A stretch of DNA of 64,000 nt from Mesorhizobium sp. (GTDB lineage: Bacteria; Pseudomonadota; Alphaproteobacteria; Rhizobiales; Rhizobiaceae), in NCBI GenBank assembly GCA_004020645.1, contig SAQL01000008.1, positions 170,475 to 234,474 of the forward strand, written 5' to 3'. The notes under the pieces were generated by a model. The model searched no databases, was not told where the DNA came from, and saw only the letters and a program-made list of their open reading frames with translations. Both the position numbers and the translations under genes were made by a program. This document shows positions 7,587-17,103 of the stretch, piece after piece (the stretch's first letter is position 1; each line of letters begins with the position of its first letter).

Positions 7587-8321
7587 CTAGGTGACGGATC
7601 TTGGGTTGTTTGGCGTGACCTGTCCCGAGGCCCTTCTTGTGAGACAATCCTGCGTTGGGAAGGCCGAGAATGCCGCGATGGCTAGAAAGATCGGAATCCC
7701 CAGTTCGAGAATTTCTTCGAACACTGTGGAGGTATAGATCCGGGTGAGGTGGAGGCCGAGAAATGTGAGATTTGATGGCGCCCCGTCGATGACCTTGGAG
7801 AGGACGGCGCAGCCGATAGCGGCGGCAATGGCAACGGCAGTCGCCTCGCCGTGGCGAAGCCCGTGCACAAAACTGCGGAGGCCGTTCTTCAGGAGCAAAT
7901 AGAAGGCAGCGCCGAGGGCAATCACGACCGTCGCGCCGATTAGCTTTTCCAGCAGCGGAACGTCAGGCGAGATATAGAGGGTGGTCTTGGTGATGTTGTG
8001 GGTGGTGAAATGCGCATGGAAGTCCAGCTCGCGCAGGCACATCGCGATCAGGATGGCGACGAGATACCACCGCTTGAGCAGGTCCCGATATGACATTTCC
8101 CGGACAAGCGTTGCCACGACGATCAGGTAGCCGGCCGCCGAGAAGACTTCAATTGGACCGCCCTCGCTGAGGTAAAACTTCCTGATGTCTTCGGGAAGAA
8201 AAGCGAGCGGCAGGGCGATGAGAAAGACGAGCACCAGCAGGGCAAGGCCCATTTGAATGAAATAGTGGCCTTTGCCGTGACCAATCTTTCTTTCGCTCCA
8301 CGCCATATCTGTCTCGCCCAT
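7587..8321 (-). CDS. Six-helix membrane protein of unknown function
   Basis: 244 residues from ATG 8321, with an alternative ATG at 8306. About six membrane segments (residues about 23-43, 60-75, 85-98, 128-148, 160-178, 208-222). A conserved-looking polar patch between helices (CLRELDFHAHFTTHNITKTT) with His, Glu and Asp could bind metal; this is inference. No enzyme family recognised. It stands alone between the YihY-like gene and the TadE/G operon. Confidence 0.6.
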   Translation of the reverse strand: MGETDMAWSERKIGHGKGHYFIQMGLALLVLVFLIALPLAFLPEDIRKFYLSEGGPIEVFSAAGYLIVVATLVREMSYRDLLKRWYLVAILIAMCLRELDFHAHFTTHNITKTTLYISPDVPLLEKLIGATVVIALGAAFYLLLKNGLRSFVHGLRHGEATAVAIAAAIGCAVLSKVIDGAPSNLTFLGLHLTRIYTSTVFEEILELGIPIFLAIAAFSAFPTQDCLTRRASGQVTPNNPRSVT

Positions 8322-8616
8322 TTGTCTTGTGCCGACTCTCTGTTGATCGTGATTTCACTCAATTTGAAAGACTGGGCCGTTGTCAAGTTGCCGCTTCGCG
8401 ATACCCGGCCGCTTGCCGGCGCTCTGACGGCATGACTGCACAAGCGTGACGAGCCTGGTCCGGCCTAGCGCGGTGATGGCTGTCCTGTCCAGAAACGTGT
8501 CTTTGTAGCGGCGACGACCCGTTCCCTCACGCCACCGATCGCCGCCATCGACCCTGCGGCGGTGTTAATCGATCGACACCCCACCGCCTGTTGCGTAAAG
8601 GCGCTGTTGGACGCTC
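8322..8616. other. Intergenic region without recognised content
   Basis: Lies between the 5' end of the six-helix membrane protein and the 3' end of the TadE-like gene. No ribosome binding site followed by a protein-like frame, and no inverted repeat long enough to call a terminator. Confidence 0.4.
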
Positions 8617-9027
8617 TCACGATGCAACCAACGGAACTGTGACGGTTGTCGCATAATTGATCGGATATTGGTCGAAGTACGGGAACTCGATCACGAAAGC
8701 ATATCTGGCCGTGAGATGCGCCATGCGGAAGCCGCCGCTGGGAGGGTCGATTGCTATCGTCACATCGACATCTTTCAATCCCAAACCCAGCAATTTTTCT
8801 GTGGCTATGGCCTCTATTTCGGCCTCGGTCAGCGAGTTGTTCAACTGCAGCGCACGTGAGGACGTTTCCAGCGTATAGCGAACGCTGGACATGGCATTCA
8901 GAGCCCAGCCGAATGCGAAGATACCGAACAAAAGCATTATCAGAAAAGGTGCGATCAGCGCGAATTCCAGCCCAGTCCCACCTGATGCATCACGGCTGAA
9001 CGCTCTCGCGATCCGCTTAGCGGACAC
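8617..9027 (-). CDS. TadE-like pilus assembly protein
   Basis: 136 residues. The N-terminal [20 protein letters not shown] is the TadE signature: Gly-x-Gly, then Glu at position 5 of a hydrophobic helix, as in pseudopilins cleaved by the TadV prepilin peptidase. The rest is a small periplasmic domain. Last gene of a three-gene minus-strand operon, overlapping the previous gene by 11 bp. No tadABC motor or flp major pilin is present in the window. Confidence 0.85.
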   Translation of the reverse strand: MSAKRIARAFSRDASGGTGLEFALIAPFLIMLLFGIFAFGWALNAMSSVRYTLETSSRALQLNNSLTEAEIEAIATEKLLGLGLKDVDVTIAIDPPSGGFRMAHLTARYAFVIEFPYFDQYPINYATTVTVPLVAS

Positions 9028-9460
9028 GGATCACCTCTTGATGGCCGATCTCGCGAGAAAGAGAAAACGCGCCAAAAATGAAGGGCGGGGACCAGGTCGC
9101 CGTCGCCTTTATTTCCACGAAGACCGAGGGAGCTTTCGTCCCCCCATTGCACAGGCTCGATGCATCGACCACGGTGCTTCCGCACATGTATTTCCGGCCC
9201 AGTGTAACCTGTGCACCTTCGGGATGGTTTTCCCAACTCGAAAGGGCAACGGCTTGGGTGGCCGCGTCGTCGGTTGCTCCCTCCATCACAAGATTTGCCG
9301 CCGTCTTGACGCTTGCGCGCATTGACAGCGAGCTTGATACGAAAGACCAGCCGTCAAAGATGCCGAAAAGCACCAGGCAAAGGATCGGCACAATCAGGGC
9401 AAACTCCACCGCAGCAACACCCGAATCGTTCCGGAAAATCCGACCTGACCTCCGTTCCAT
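9017..9460 (-). CDS. TadE/TadF-like pseudopilin
   Basis: 147 residues from ATG 9460, just after the stop of the upstream gene. N-terminus [20 protein letters not shown] carries the pseudopilin motif with the conserved Glu in the hydrophobic helix. Two cysteines ([14 protein letters not shown]) could form a disulfide in the periplasmic part. A longer open frame upstream overlaps the TadG-like gene and was not used. Confidence 0.85.
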   Translation of the reverse strand: MERRSGRIFRNDSGVAAVEFALIVPILCLVLFGIFDGWSFVSSSLSMRASVKTAANLVMEGATDDAATQAVALSSWENHPEGAQVTLGRKYMCGSTVVDASSLCNGGTKAPSVFVEIKATATWSPPFIFGAFSLSREIGHQEVIRVR

Positions 9461-9465
9461 GACGG

Positions 9466-10701
9466 TCACTCGACAAGCTGAACGGATTGCGCGGCCGGAA
9501 TCTCTCGCATTCCGAGGCTCGTGCAATTCTGCTTGATGCTTGTAGCGCCGGACCACTCTATCTTATCGGCGACGACCTGTGTGCAACCACCTTGGCCCGA
9601 GAAATTGCCGAGATATTTAACCTCCTGCGTTGGAAAATACAGAGCACCGGTCAAGAGCGAATCCGCCGTGCCATTAAACGAGTTCGATCCCGCCAAGTTT
9701 GCTCTGTCGCCGTAAAACAGCACACCCGAATAGGTGCCTGACGTCGGTGCGCTAAGCTTGACGGTGGCCGTGCCGTTCATGCTGACGCCGGAGCTGCCGG
9801 CCAGATAGATGATGACTCCGTCGCCGGAAATATTTGCGTTCGCGCTTGCTTTGAAATCGCCCCCCTCAACGACATACACCCCAGGCGAGAGCGTTACACT
9901 GCCGCTCAAGCTGAGCCCCTTGCAGTATGTTCCAGGTGCCAAGGTCGACTGATTGTCGTTTTGACAGGGGTTCGTGGCTGGCGGCGCCGGCAAGTCGGCA
10001 AAAGGATCCGCAGCGGGCAGCGCCTGGGTAAGCGGGTTCGCGCAAACGGTTTTTACAACGTTGCTCAATGAAACACCGCCTGCCGATATCAGGCAATCGG
10101 CCTCCAGATATGCCGACCCTTGAAGCTTGAGGGCGTCCGCGGCGATTGAATCCGACATGACGGAGCAGCCGGTCAGCTTGAGGTTCGAACTGCCGGAAAA
10201 TAGCGCCGCTCTCGAAGCGGAAGGATTGAGCGCCAGAACGCAGGCTTTTGACGCGTCCGTGATAAGAGCCACGGCCCTTGCCTGTGCGCCGACCGCGCTT
10301 TGACTGAATATCGATGTGAAAAATCGATCGAGCGTCTGATGGACGACTACTTCAACGGCCTTTTTTGCGACATTCGGTCCGGACGATGGAGGCGTGAAGA
10401 CCTCGATTGTGCCTGTCGATGATCCCCAGCCGTTCGTGATCGCCGACAGTGTCGCGGCCGAGACAATCGTTGGCTTGTCGGATCCCGAAACTTTTTCCAA
10501 AGCGCCAGCATAGGCTGCCGCATCCGCCACCGCCTGTAACTTCAGGCTGCTGTAATACCAATAGGAAGTCTCGACACCGAGCCCCGCTCCGCCGACAACA
10601 ATCGGCAAAGACAGGGCAAAAATAATAGCAACGTTGCCGCTCTGGCCGATTCGTCGCGGACAGCTGAAAAAACGCCTGAAGGTACCGCCACCCCATCCCA
10701 T
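9466..10701 (-). CDS. TadG-like protein (TadE/G N-terminal helix plus beta-rich domain)
   Basis: 411 residues from ATG 10701 (MGWGGGTFRRFFSCPRRIGQ). The SGNVAIIFALSLPIVVGGAG helix is the Tad N-terminal domain. The rest is a Ser/Gly/Ala-rich beta-repeat region (GTYCKGLSLSGSVTLSPGVY) with paired cysteines, as in TadG-type surface proteins. It lacks an obvious VWA MIDAS motif, unlike many TadG proteins. First gene of the operon with two TadE-like genes. Probably anchors or caps a Flp-type pilus; the motor genes are elsewhere. Confidence 0.8.
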   Translation of the reverse strand: MGWGGGTFRRFFSCPRRIGQSGNVAIIFALSLPIVVGGAGLGVETSYWYYSSLKLQAVADAAAYAGALEKVSGSDKPTIVSAATLSAITNGWGSSTGTIEVFTPPSSGPNVAKKAVEVVVHQTLDRFFTSIFSQSAVGAQARAVALITDASKACVLALNPSASRAALFSGSSNLKLTGCSVMSDSIAADALKLQGSAYLEADCLISAGGVSLSNVVKTVCANPLTQALPAADPFADLPAPPATNPCQNDNQSTLAPGTYCKGLSLSGSVTLSPGVYVVEGGDFKASANANISGDGVIIYLAGSSGVSMNGTATVKLSAPTSGTYSGVLFYGDRANLAGSNSFNGTADSLLTGALYFPTQEVKYLGNFSGQGGCTQVVADKIEWSGATSIKQNCTSLGMREIPAAQSVQLVE

Positions 10702-10909
10702 TTGCCTATTCAAGCAGCAATGCATAAAGGAATGACTAAGAATTTCACTCGATTTGTCAGCTGCGCTCCCCGCTATCCGCCGACGCTGAACCAGCTTCTT
10801 CCAGCCCCCGGGTCATGCGCAAGAAATTACCGACGAGGTCCGGTTTCGTTGGCAAAAGGTTACCGTTCCCTGCTATTCCCCCTTCAAATCAGAAGCAGTG
10901 GACTTGCGC

Positions 10910-12226
10910 ATGACCAATGTAGCCCTGACCGGGCTTGCCCGCGATCTCGCCAAGCGCGCTGCGGAAGGCCGTCCGGTGCGCATCGGCGTGATCGGCTCCG
11001 GCGAGATGGGCACCGACCTGGTGACGCAAGGCATGCTGATGCCGGGCATTTCGGTTTGCGCCGTTTCGACCCGCCGCCCGCACACCGCGCGTGATGCCGT
11101 CCGCATCGCCTATGGCGATGAGGCGATGGCACGGGAGGCCGATACGCCGTCGAAGGTCAGTGAGGCGATCGAGAGCGGAAAAATCGCCATCACCTCGAAC
11201 GAGATGCTGGTCACCAATCCGCTGATCGACGTGGTCATCGACGCCACCGGCAAGCCCGGCGTCGCCGCCGATTTCGACCTGATGGCGATGGAGCACGGCA
11301 AACATCTGGTGATGATGAATGTCGAGGCCGACGTTACCATCGGCTGCTATCTGAAGCAGCAGGCCGACCGGCTCGGCGTCGTCTATTCGGTCGGCGCCGG
11401 CGACGAGCCGTCGAGCTGCATGGAACTGATCGAGTTCGCCTCCGCGCTCGGCTACACCATCGTCTGCGCCGGCAAGGGCAAGAACAACCCGCTCAACCAT
11501 GACGCCGTCCCTGAAGACTATCGCGCGGAAGCGCTGCGCCGTAACATGAACCCGCGCATGCTGGTCGAGTTCGTCGACGGCTCGAAGACTATGGTCGAGA
11601 TGTGCGCCATCGCCAACGCCACCGGGTTGGTGCCCGACATTGCCGGCATGCACGGGCCCAAGGCCGACCGCGATGAATTGGCCAAGGTGCTCATCCCGCG
11701 CGCCGATGGCGGCATCCTGTCGAGAAAAGGCGTCGTCGACTACACCATCGGCAAGGGCGTGGCGCCCGGCGTCTTCGTCATCGTCGAGGCGACCCATCCG
11801 CGCATCATCGAGCGCATGGACGACCTGCATATCGGCCACGGGCCCTATTACAGCTTCTTCCGGCCGTATCATCTGACCTCGCTGGAAGTGCCGCTCACCG
11901 CCGCGCGCATCGCGCTCTATGGCAAGCCGGACATGGTGCCGCTGCCGAGGCCGGTTGCCGAGGTCTGCGCCGTGGCCAAGCGCGATCTGGCGGCGGGAGA
12001 GACATTCGACGCGATCGGCGAGACCTGCTACCGCTCCTGGACCATGGCTGTCGAAGAGGCCCGCGCCAACCGCGCCGTGCCGGTCGGCCTGCTCGAAGGC
12101 GGCAAGGTGCTGAGACCGGTCAGCAAGGGCGAACTGCTGACATCAGGCAATGCCGCACCAGACCCGAGCACCAGGCTGTTCGCCTTACGCCGGCTGCAGG
12201 ACGAGATGCTGTACGGAGCGGGGTAG
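10910..12226 (+). CDS. NAD(P)-dependent dehydrogenase of the homoserine-dehydrogenase-like SAF family (COG4091)
   Basis: 438 residues from ATG 10910; a GTG at 10898 is an alternative. An N-terminal Rossmann fold with VRIGVIGSGEMGTDLVTQGM is followed by a domain with VIDATGKPGVAADFDLMAME and SVGAGDEPSSCMELIEFA. The C-terminal part (GPYYSFFRPYHLTSLEVPLT, LAAGETFDAIGE) is a SAF domain. Members sit in sugar-acid or polyol catabolic loci in other bacteria; the substrate cannot be named here. Alone in its transcription unit. Confidence 0.8.
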   Translation: MTNVALTGLARDLAKRAAEGRPVRIGVIGSGEMGTDLVTQGMLMPGISVCAVSTRRPHTARDAVRIAYGDEAMAREADTPSKVSEAIESGKIAITSNEMLVTNPLIDVVIDATGKPGVAADFDLMAMEHGKHLVMMNVEADVTIGCYLKQQADRLGVVYSVGAGDEPSSCMELIEFASALGYTIVCAGKGKNNPLNHDAVPEDYRAEALRRNMNPRMLVEFVDGSKTMVEMCAIANATGLVPDIAGMHGPKADRDELAKVLIPRADGGILSRKGVVDYTIGKGVAPGVFVIVEATHPRIIERMDDLHIGHGPYYSFFRPYHLTSLEVPLTAARIALYGKPDMVPLPRPVAEVCAVAKRDLAAGETFDAIGETCYRSWTMAVEEARANRAVPVGLLEGGKVLRPVSKGELLTSGNAAPDPSTRLFALRRLQDEMLYGAG

Positions 12227-12263
12227 TGCGGCGCAGAAATTTGATGCCGGCGGGACAGCGCCC

Positions 12264-12442
12264 CCCTCTGTCCTGCCCTCTTTGCCAAAAACTTGGCATC
12301 TCCCCCACTTGGGGGGAGATCGGACGTCACGCCGGCTTTCGCCAATCTCCAACATCGCAGTGGTGAGTGGACCGCCGAAGCTGCCAATCTCCCCACTTGT
12401 GGGGGAGATGCCAAGTTTTGGCAAAGAGGGCAGGACAGAGGG
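12264..12442. repeat. MITE-like element with 56-bp inverted arms
   Basis: Left arm 12264-12320 (CCCTCTGTCCTGCCCTCTTT...) and right arm 12387-12442 are nearly perfect inverted copies, ending ...GGCAGGACAGAGGG. About 66 bp of unrelated sequence lies between. Each arm contains its own small palindrome (CTCCCCCACTTGGGGGGAG). No reading frame inside. The size and arms suggest a non-autonomous miniature transposable element; no target-site duplication is obvious. Confidence 0.75.
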
Positions 12443-12526
12443 TGCGCGAAGGATCGCTACGGAACGTTTGCTATTGCAACTGATCGTCGACCTTCGCCGC
12501 CGACCGGCTTGCAACGCCTCAAGCAG

Positions 12527-13342
12527 CTACTTCCCCAACTCGATCGACCTTAGCCGTGCCGCTTCCACCGCTTCGGTGAGCAGTTTTGTCAGCCGGTCCT
12601 CGCCCATCAGCACGGCGAGTGCGGCGGCTGTTGTGCCGTTGGGGCTGGTCACTTGCTGGCGCAGCACGCCCGGATCTTCACCGCTTTCGGCGGCGAGCGA
12701 GGCGGCGCCATAGACCGTCTGCATGGCGAGCATCCTGGCGGTCTTGGTCGGCAGGCCGGCCTTCTCGGCAGCCACGGTCAGTGCTTCGATGAAATGGAAG
12801 ATATAGGCGGGTCCAGACCCTGACACCGCCGTCACCGCGTCCATCAGGCCTTCGTCGTCGATATCAGTCACTTCGCCGCTCGCCGAAAGCAGATCGGCAA
12901 CGAAACGCTTCGTATCGATGGAGACCAGCCGGTTGGAAAACACCACCATCATGCCCTTGCCAATGGCCGCCGGCGTGTTGGGCATGCAGCGCACGATCGG
13001 CGCGCGATCGCCCAGAATGGCCTCTAATGTGGCGACCGGCGTTCCGGCGGCGATGCTGACGAAGGTGGTGCGGCCATCATTGAAGCGCCTGTAGGCGGCA
13101 GTCGCGTCGCGGATCACTTGCGGCTTCACCGCAATGACGACGAGGGCCGGAACGGCATCCGCTGGAATGCCGCCGGCGTCCGCCGCAGCACTGCAGCCCA
13201 GCACTTCGGCGCGCTTGCGCAAATCGGAATTGGGCTCGACCACGAAAACCGCCGCCGGGGGCAGCTTGCCCGATTTCAGCCAGCCCGAGAGCATGGCGTA
13301 ACCCATATTGCCGCAACCGGCGAGAACAAGCTTGATCGTCAT
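12527..13342 (-). CDS. proC: Pyrroline-5-carboxylate reductase
   Basis: Last step of proline synthesis: NADPH-dependent reduction of pyrroline-5-carboxylate in the cytosol. 271 residues, the usual length. N-terminal Rossmann motif LVLAGCGNMGYAMLSGWL, the IVRCMPNTPAAIGKGMM segment, and the C-terminal signature AVSGSGPAYIFHFIEAL followed by QQVTSPNGTTAAAL, all diagnostic for ProC. Start at ATG 13342. No operon partner. Confidence 0.95.
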   Translation of the reverse strand: MTIKLVLAGCGNMGYAMLSGWLKSGKLPPAAVFVVEPNSDLRKRAEVLGCSAAADAGGIPADAVPALVVIAVKPQVIRDATAAYRRFNDGRTTFVSIAAGTPVATLEAILGDRAPIVRCMPNTPAAIGKGMMVVFSNRLVSIDTKRFVADLLSASGEVTDIDDEGLMDAVTAVSGSGPAYIFHFIEALTVAAEKAGLPTKTARMLAMQTVYGAASLAAESGEDPGVLRQQVTSPNGTTAAALAVLMGEDRLTKLLTEAVEAARLRSIELGK

Positions 13343-13355
13343 TGGAGCCTCCGCA

Positions 13356-13404
13356 GAGCATCGGACCCCAAAGTGGGTACCGGTTTTGGGAAAATCCGAT
13401 GCTC
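13356..13404. repeat. Short palindromic intergenic element
   Basis: Perfect 10-bp inverted ends GAGCATCGGA and TCCGATGCTC enclose about 29 bp containing CCCCAAAGTGGGTACCGGTT. This is the form of a common intergenic palindrome of Rhizobiaceae and Phyllobacteriaceae (recalled). It lies just upstream of proC, so it may affect that promoter. Confidence 0.65.
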
Positions 13405-13469
13405 AAACAACAAGATGGCTTCCCATAGACGTTCGTGGCGGGGCAGGGAAGCCCTGTTGGGACGGAGGA

Positions 13470-14795
13470 TCAGGACGGACCACGAACCGCCATCGGGCGC
13501 AGTGACACCTGCCTGAGGCCGAACATGCCGAACACGAAGAACAGCCAGACCGGATCGGCGCGATGGAAGAAGAAGCTTTCGAGGAAGGCGTTCAGCGCTG
13601 CGAACAGCACCACCATCATGAAGAAATCGCCGAGATAGATGTTTTCCTTGCGCAAGGGAATCCGCATGTAATCGCGCAGCGGCGCGATCAGGAATGTGTA
13701 GACCGCCACGCAAAGCGCCGGGATGCCCATCAGCACGGCGATGTCGAGATAGCCGTTATGGCCATGCACGATGGTTCTGATGTCCCAGGCTCGGTCGAAG
13801 GGCTGGTCCTGGTTCAACAGCAGCGGCGTGCCCCAGAAGCTCTCGAAGCCGTAGCCGGTCCATGGCCGCTTCGCCAGCATCTCGCCGGCGAACTCCCACA
13901 GCGTCGTGCGTCCCGTGTAGGACAGGTCGGGGAAATAGATTGCCGCCAGATGCTTCACCGGCGGCAGGAAGACGATGCCCAGCGTGCCGATCGCCGCGGC
14001 AATAATGGCCAGCGCGAACAGGATCGGCGTGCCGAGACGCATGCCGATCAGACTCGGCAGCACGACGATCAGAATCGAAAACGGCACCAGTCCGGCCGTC
14101 GTCTTGGAACCGGTGTGCAGCATGAAGATCATCGCCGCGCAAAAAATTGTTGCGCCCCAGAGCCGCCGTCCGCGCCGGTAGAGGTACAGCCCGGCGAAGC
14201 TGAAGCAGGCCATGACAGGCCCGGCGATGTTCTTGTGGGTGAACACGCCGCGCCACAGGCCGGCATGTTCCGGCTCGAGCGAATCGGTGGTGTGCAGCGC
14301 CTCGTTCGGAAAGGCGATGAGCCCGATATAGGACAGGCCCATGACGACAACGATGGTGAAGATGATGACTTTCGAGAAAGCCTCGGCGTCGCGCGGCAGC
14401 GCCAGGATGGTCGCGATCGTCAACATGCCGATCAGCGTGAAGGAGGCGGCGCGCATGGCCGACGGCGGGTCGGTTGCCATCACCACCGAGAGCATGAGGA
14501 AGCCCAGCATCAGCAGCCAGGACGGGCTGAGCAGCGAGCGCACCACGCGCGGGTCGGCGAAAGCCAGCAGCGAGAAGACCGAGATGGCGCCAAGCGAGCC
14601 GAAGCCGAGCTGGTTGACAATGTCGCCGCCGTCGCCGGGCATTTCGGCGCCGGCCGGCTGGAACGGCCTGAACGACACCAGGATGGCGGTGAACAGCAGC
14701 GCCGCGATCGCGGTCGCGACGCCGTCGCGTGTGAACGCCGCGCTGAGCGGCGCGCGTTCAGTTCTTCTCAGGCTGCCGGTATTGCTCATTGGCAT
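13470..14795 (-). CDS. O-antigen ligase/polymerase family protein (ExoQ/Wzy-like)
   Basis: About 441 residues; starts at TTG 14810, ATG 14795 or ATG 14789 are all possible. About ten membrane helices. The Wzy_C pattern is visible: VFTHKNIAGPVMA, then a large loop with SYTGRTTLWEFAGEMLAKRP and WTGYGFESFW, and a conserved HGHNGYLDIAVLMGIPAL. These match the ExoQ/ExoT polymerases of succinoglycan-type EPS. It overlaps the 3' end of the upstream glycosyltransferase gene, so the two are co-transcribed. It probably polymerises EPS repeat units at the periplasmic face. Confidence 0.85.
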   Translation of the reverse strand: MPMSNTGSLRRTERAPLSAAFTRDGVATAIAALLFTAILVSFRPFQPAGAEMPGDGGDIVNQLGFGSLGAISVFSLLAFADPRVVRSLLSPSWLLMLGFLMLSVVMATDPPSAMRAASFTLIGMLTIATILALPRDAEAFSKVIIFTIVVVMGLSYIGLIAFPNEALHTTDSLEPEHAGLWRGVFTHKNIAGPVMACFSFAGLYLYRRGRRLWGATIFCAAMIFMLHTGSKTTAGLVPFSILIVVLPSLIGMRLGTPILFALAIIAAAIGTLGIVFLPPVKHLAAIYFPDLSYTGRTTLWEFAGEMLAKRPWTGYGFESFWGTPLLLNQDQPFDRAWDIRTIVHGHNGYLDIAVLMGIPALCVAVYTFLIAPLRDYMRIPLRKENIYLGDFFMMVVLFAALNAFLESFFFHRADPVWLFFVFGMFGLRQVSLRPMAVRGPS

Positions 14796-15756
14796 ATCCG
14801 AATTCGGCAAGCACGCGGCCGACAGCTACATGGATTGGGTATAAGGCCGTCGCCAATGACCCCGTCCGCGCCAGCCTGGCCGCGCCGCGAAACGGCGAGG
14901 CGGCAAGCAGCGCCAGGCTCTTTAGAAAGACCTTGGTGCCGGCGAACGGCGTGCCGGCCCGTTTCTTCTTCTCGATCAATGTCGAGATGACGCCGTTGCG
15001 CAGGCTGCGGGCGCGGATCCAGTCAGCTTCGACGCGTCGGGCCGGGACGCTTTCCCGCACTTGCGCCTCCGCGGACCAGCCAAGCACGAAGCCTCTCTGT
15101 GCGGCACGGCTCAGGAAATCGGAATCGCCGCCGCCCATGAAGTTGAATTTCAGGTCGAGAAAGGGCGGCCCCATGGCGGTGAGCACGTTGCGGCCGACCA
15201 GCAGATTGCCGGAGGAATACAGCGCCGGCACACGTCCGGTCTCCCGGTAAGGTGGCGCAAAGACCGGGTGCTCAGCCCATCTGGCATGGGCCGCGTCGGC
15301 AAACACAGGCGTTTGCGGGCCACCGACGATGTCGGCACCGAGCGTCTCGGCCGCCTTGCACATACGCTCGAGCCACTGCGGATCGGCGATCTCGTCGTCG
15401 TCGATGACCAGCAGGTACCTGAAATCAGGAAAGTGCAGGATCGCCGTCTGCCAGCCGGCATTGTAGGCGCTGCAATTGCCGCGCTCATGCGCGACGATCA
15501 CCATGCCCGGAATGTCGCCGCGCTCGAACAGCGGCAGCGCCGCCTTGGCGCCGGCGCGTGCCTCGGTCTCGTTCTCCATGACGATGATTGCGAAGCGTCT
15601 GCCGGTTTGCTGGCCCTTGAGCGATGCCAGCGTCGCCAGCAGCTGCTCGGGCCGTTTGAAGGTCGGCAGCGTGACGACCGCCTCGACGGCCGCGGCGACA
15701 AGGCCCGGCGACCGCCCAGCGATCGATACCGAACCGTCCGATGGCAAAGGGATCAT
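14758..15756 (-). CDS. GT2-family glycosyltransferase
   Basis: 332 residues from ATG 15756 (MIPLPSDGSVSIAG); the frame stays open to 15846 and the start is uncertain. GT-A fold: VVTLPTFKRPEQLLATLASL at the N-terminus, NAGWQTAI, the metal-binding DDDE in YLLVIDDDEIADPQW, and GGGDSDFLSRAAQRG as the acceptor-loop motif. A basic C-terminal amphipathic region (KVFLKSLALLAASPFRGAAR) probably touches the inner membrane. Upstream of the polymerase gene in one operon, hence EPS assembly. Confidence 0.88.
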   Translation of the reverse strand: MIPLPSDGSVSIAGRSPGLVAAAVEAVVTLPTFKRPEQLLATLASLKGQQTGRRFAIIVMENETEARAGAKAALPLFERGDIPGMVIVAHERGNCSAYNAGWQTAILHFPDFRYLLVIDDDEIADPQWLERMCKAAETLGADIVGGPQTPVFADAAHARWAEHPVFAPPYRETGRVPALYSSGNLLVGRNVLTAMGPPFLDLKFNFMGGGDSDFLSRAAQRGFVLGWSAEAQVRESVPARRVEADWIRARSLRNGVISTLIEKKKRAGTPFAGTKVFLKSLALLAASPFRGAARLARTGSLATALYPIHVAVGRVLAEFGYANEQYRQPEKN

Positions 15757-15930
15757 CCGTGTCCAGCCCGGGATGGTGAGTTTGGTTCTCGATAGCACCC
15801 GTGATGATAACGTTTCGTTAATCACCTTTGGCGGACAAGCCCGCAAATCCGCAACGCCGGGCCACCAAATACCTTCACTTAATCAAGGCTTCACCGCGCT
15901 TTGATAGCTGGTCAGCACTGGATAGGTGAG

Positions 15931-17103
15931 ATGCATCTGCTGTTCGCCACATCGATCGTGCCCGACGGTGCTCTTGCCTCGGGCTATGAGATCGCCAATG
16001 CCGCGATCATCGCCGCGTTGCGGCGCGCCGGCGTGCGCGTCACCGTGATCGGCTTCACCTGGCCGGGCAAGCCTGCGAGCGATCCGCAAAACACCATTGT
16101 GCTCGGCGCCATCGATGTGCGCACCGAAAGCGCATCATCGCTGCAAAAGCTTGGCTGGCTTGCAAAGGCGATGCTCTCCGGCCTCACTTTCGCGTCGGTC
16201 AAGCTGCGCGTGGTCACCGACAGCGAGATCCGCGCCGCCATCGAACGCGCCGGCCCTTTCGACGGCTATGTCTTGAATTCCGTGCAGTTCGCCGGCGCCT
16301 TCGAAAGGCTCTTCGGCGACCGGCCGTCGATCTTCGTCGCCCACAATGTCGAGCATCGTTCGGCGCAGGAGAACGCCGCTGCCGCGGGCGGCCTTTTCCA
16401 GCGCCTGTTGTTTCGCCGTGAGGCCAGGCTGCTCAAGGCCGTGGAAGAACGGCTTTGCCGCCGGGCACGCTTCGTCTTCACGCTGGCCGAGGAAGATCGG
16501 GCCGCACTCGGCGTCGCCTCCGACGCCCGTTCGGCGGTGCTGCCGCTGGTGACATGCGCCGAGCCGCCGGTGCAAAGGAAAACGCGCCGCATCGATTGCG
16601 ACGCGGCGTTGATCGGCACCTGGACCTGGCAGCCGAACCGCATCGGCCTCGACTGGTTCCTGGAAAAGGTGGTGCCGCATCTCAGGCCCGATTTCCGGGT
16701 CAGGATTGCCGGCGGCCTCCCATCGGGCCTCACGTCCGCGCATTCCGGTGTCGAATTGGTCGGCCGCGTGCCGGACGCGCAGGCTTTCGTGCGCAGCGCC
16801 GCCGTCATCCCGCTGATCAGCACCTCCGGCAGCGGCGTGCAGCTCAAGACCATCGAAACCTTCGAGCTCGGCCTACCCTCCGTCGCCACCAGCCATTCGC
16901 TGCGCGGAATCGGCCATCGTCCGGTCAATTGCGTGGTGACGGATGATCCGGTCGCCTTCGCCGGCGCCCTTGAAGCAGCAGCAGCCGATGTCGGGGACGT
17001 CGACGGCAGCGCTTTCCATCGCCGGCAGCTGAAGGCGCTCGATGCCGCAATCAGGCGCGGCCTGGATAAGCTCGAGCCCGTCAGCCAGGAGGTGTTTGCA
17101 TGA
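15931..17103 (+). CDS. GT4-type glycosyltransferase
   Basis: 390 residues from ATG 15931, preceded by GGATAGGTGAG. N-terminal MHLLFATSIVPDGALASGYE and the C-terminal half with ALIGTWTWQPNRIGLDWFLE and the donor-binding E-x7-E region (VQLKTIETFELGLPSVAT) are typical GT-B family 4 features. First of three plus-strand genes linked by 4-bp overlaps. Role: adding a sugar to the lipid-linked EPS repeat unit in the cytosol. Confidence 0.85.
   Translation: MHLLFATSIVPDGALASGYEIANAAIIAALRRAGVRVTVIGFTWPGKPASDPQNTIVLGAIDVRTESASSLQKLGWLAKAMLSGLTFASVKLRVVTDSEIRAAIERAGPFDGYVLNSVQFAGAFERLFGDRPSIFVAHNVEHRSAQENAAAAGGLFQRLLFRREARLLKAVEERLCRRARFVFTLAEEDRAALGVASDARSAVLPLVTCAEPPVQRKTRRIDCDAALIGTWTWQPNRIGLDWFLEKVVPHLRPDFRVRIAGGLPSGLTSAHSGVELVGRVPDAQAFVRSAAVIPLISTSGSGVQLKTIETFELGLPSVATSHSLRGIGHRPVNCVVTDDPVAFAGALEAAAADVGDVDGSAFHRRQLKALDAAIRRGLDKLEPVSQEVFA

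Noticed and set aside
13563..14990. 475-codon plus-strand frame
   Set aside because: Antisense to the EPS polymerase gene, with extreme Gln/Arg/His composition; the polymerase on the other strand has clear helices and motifs.
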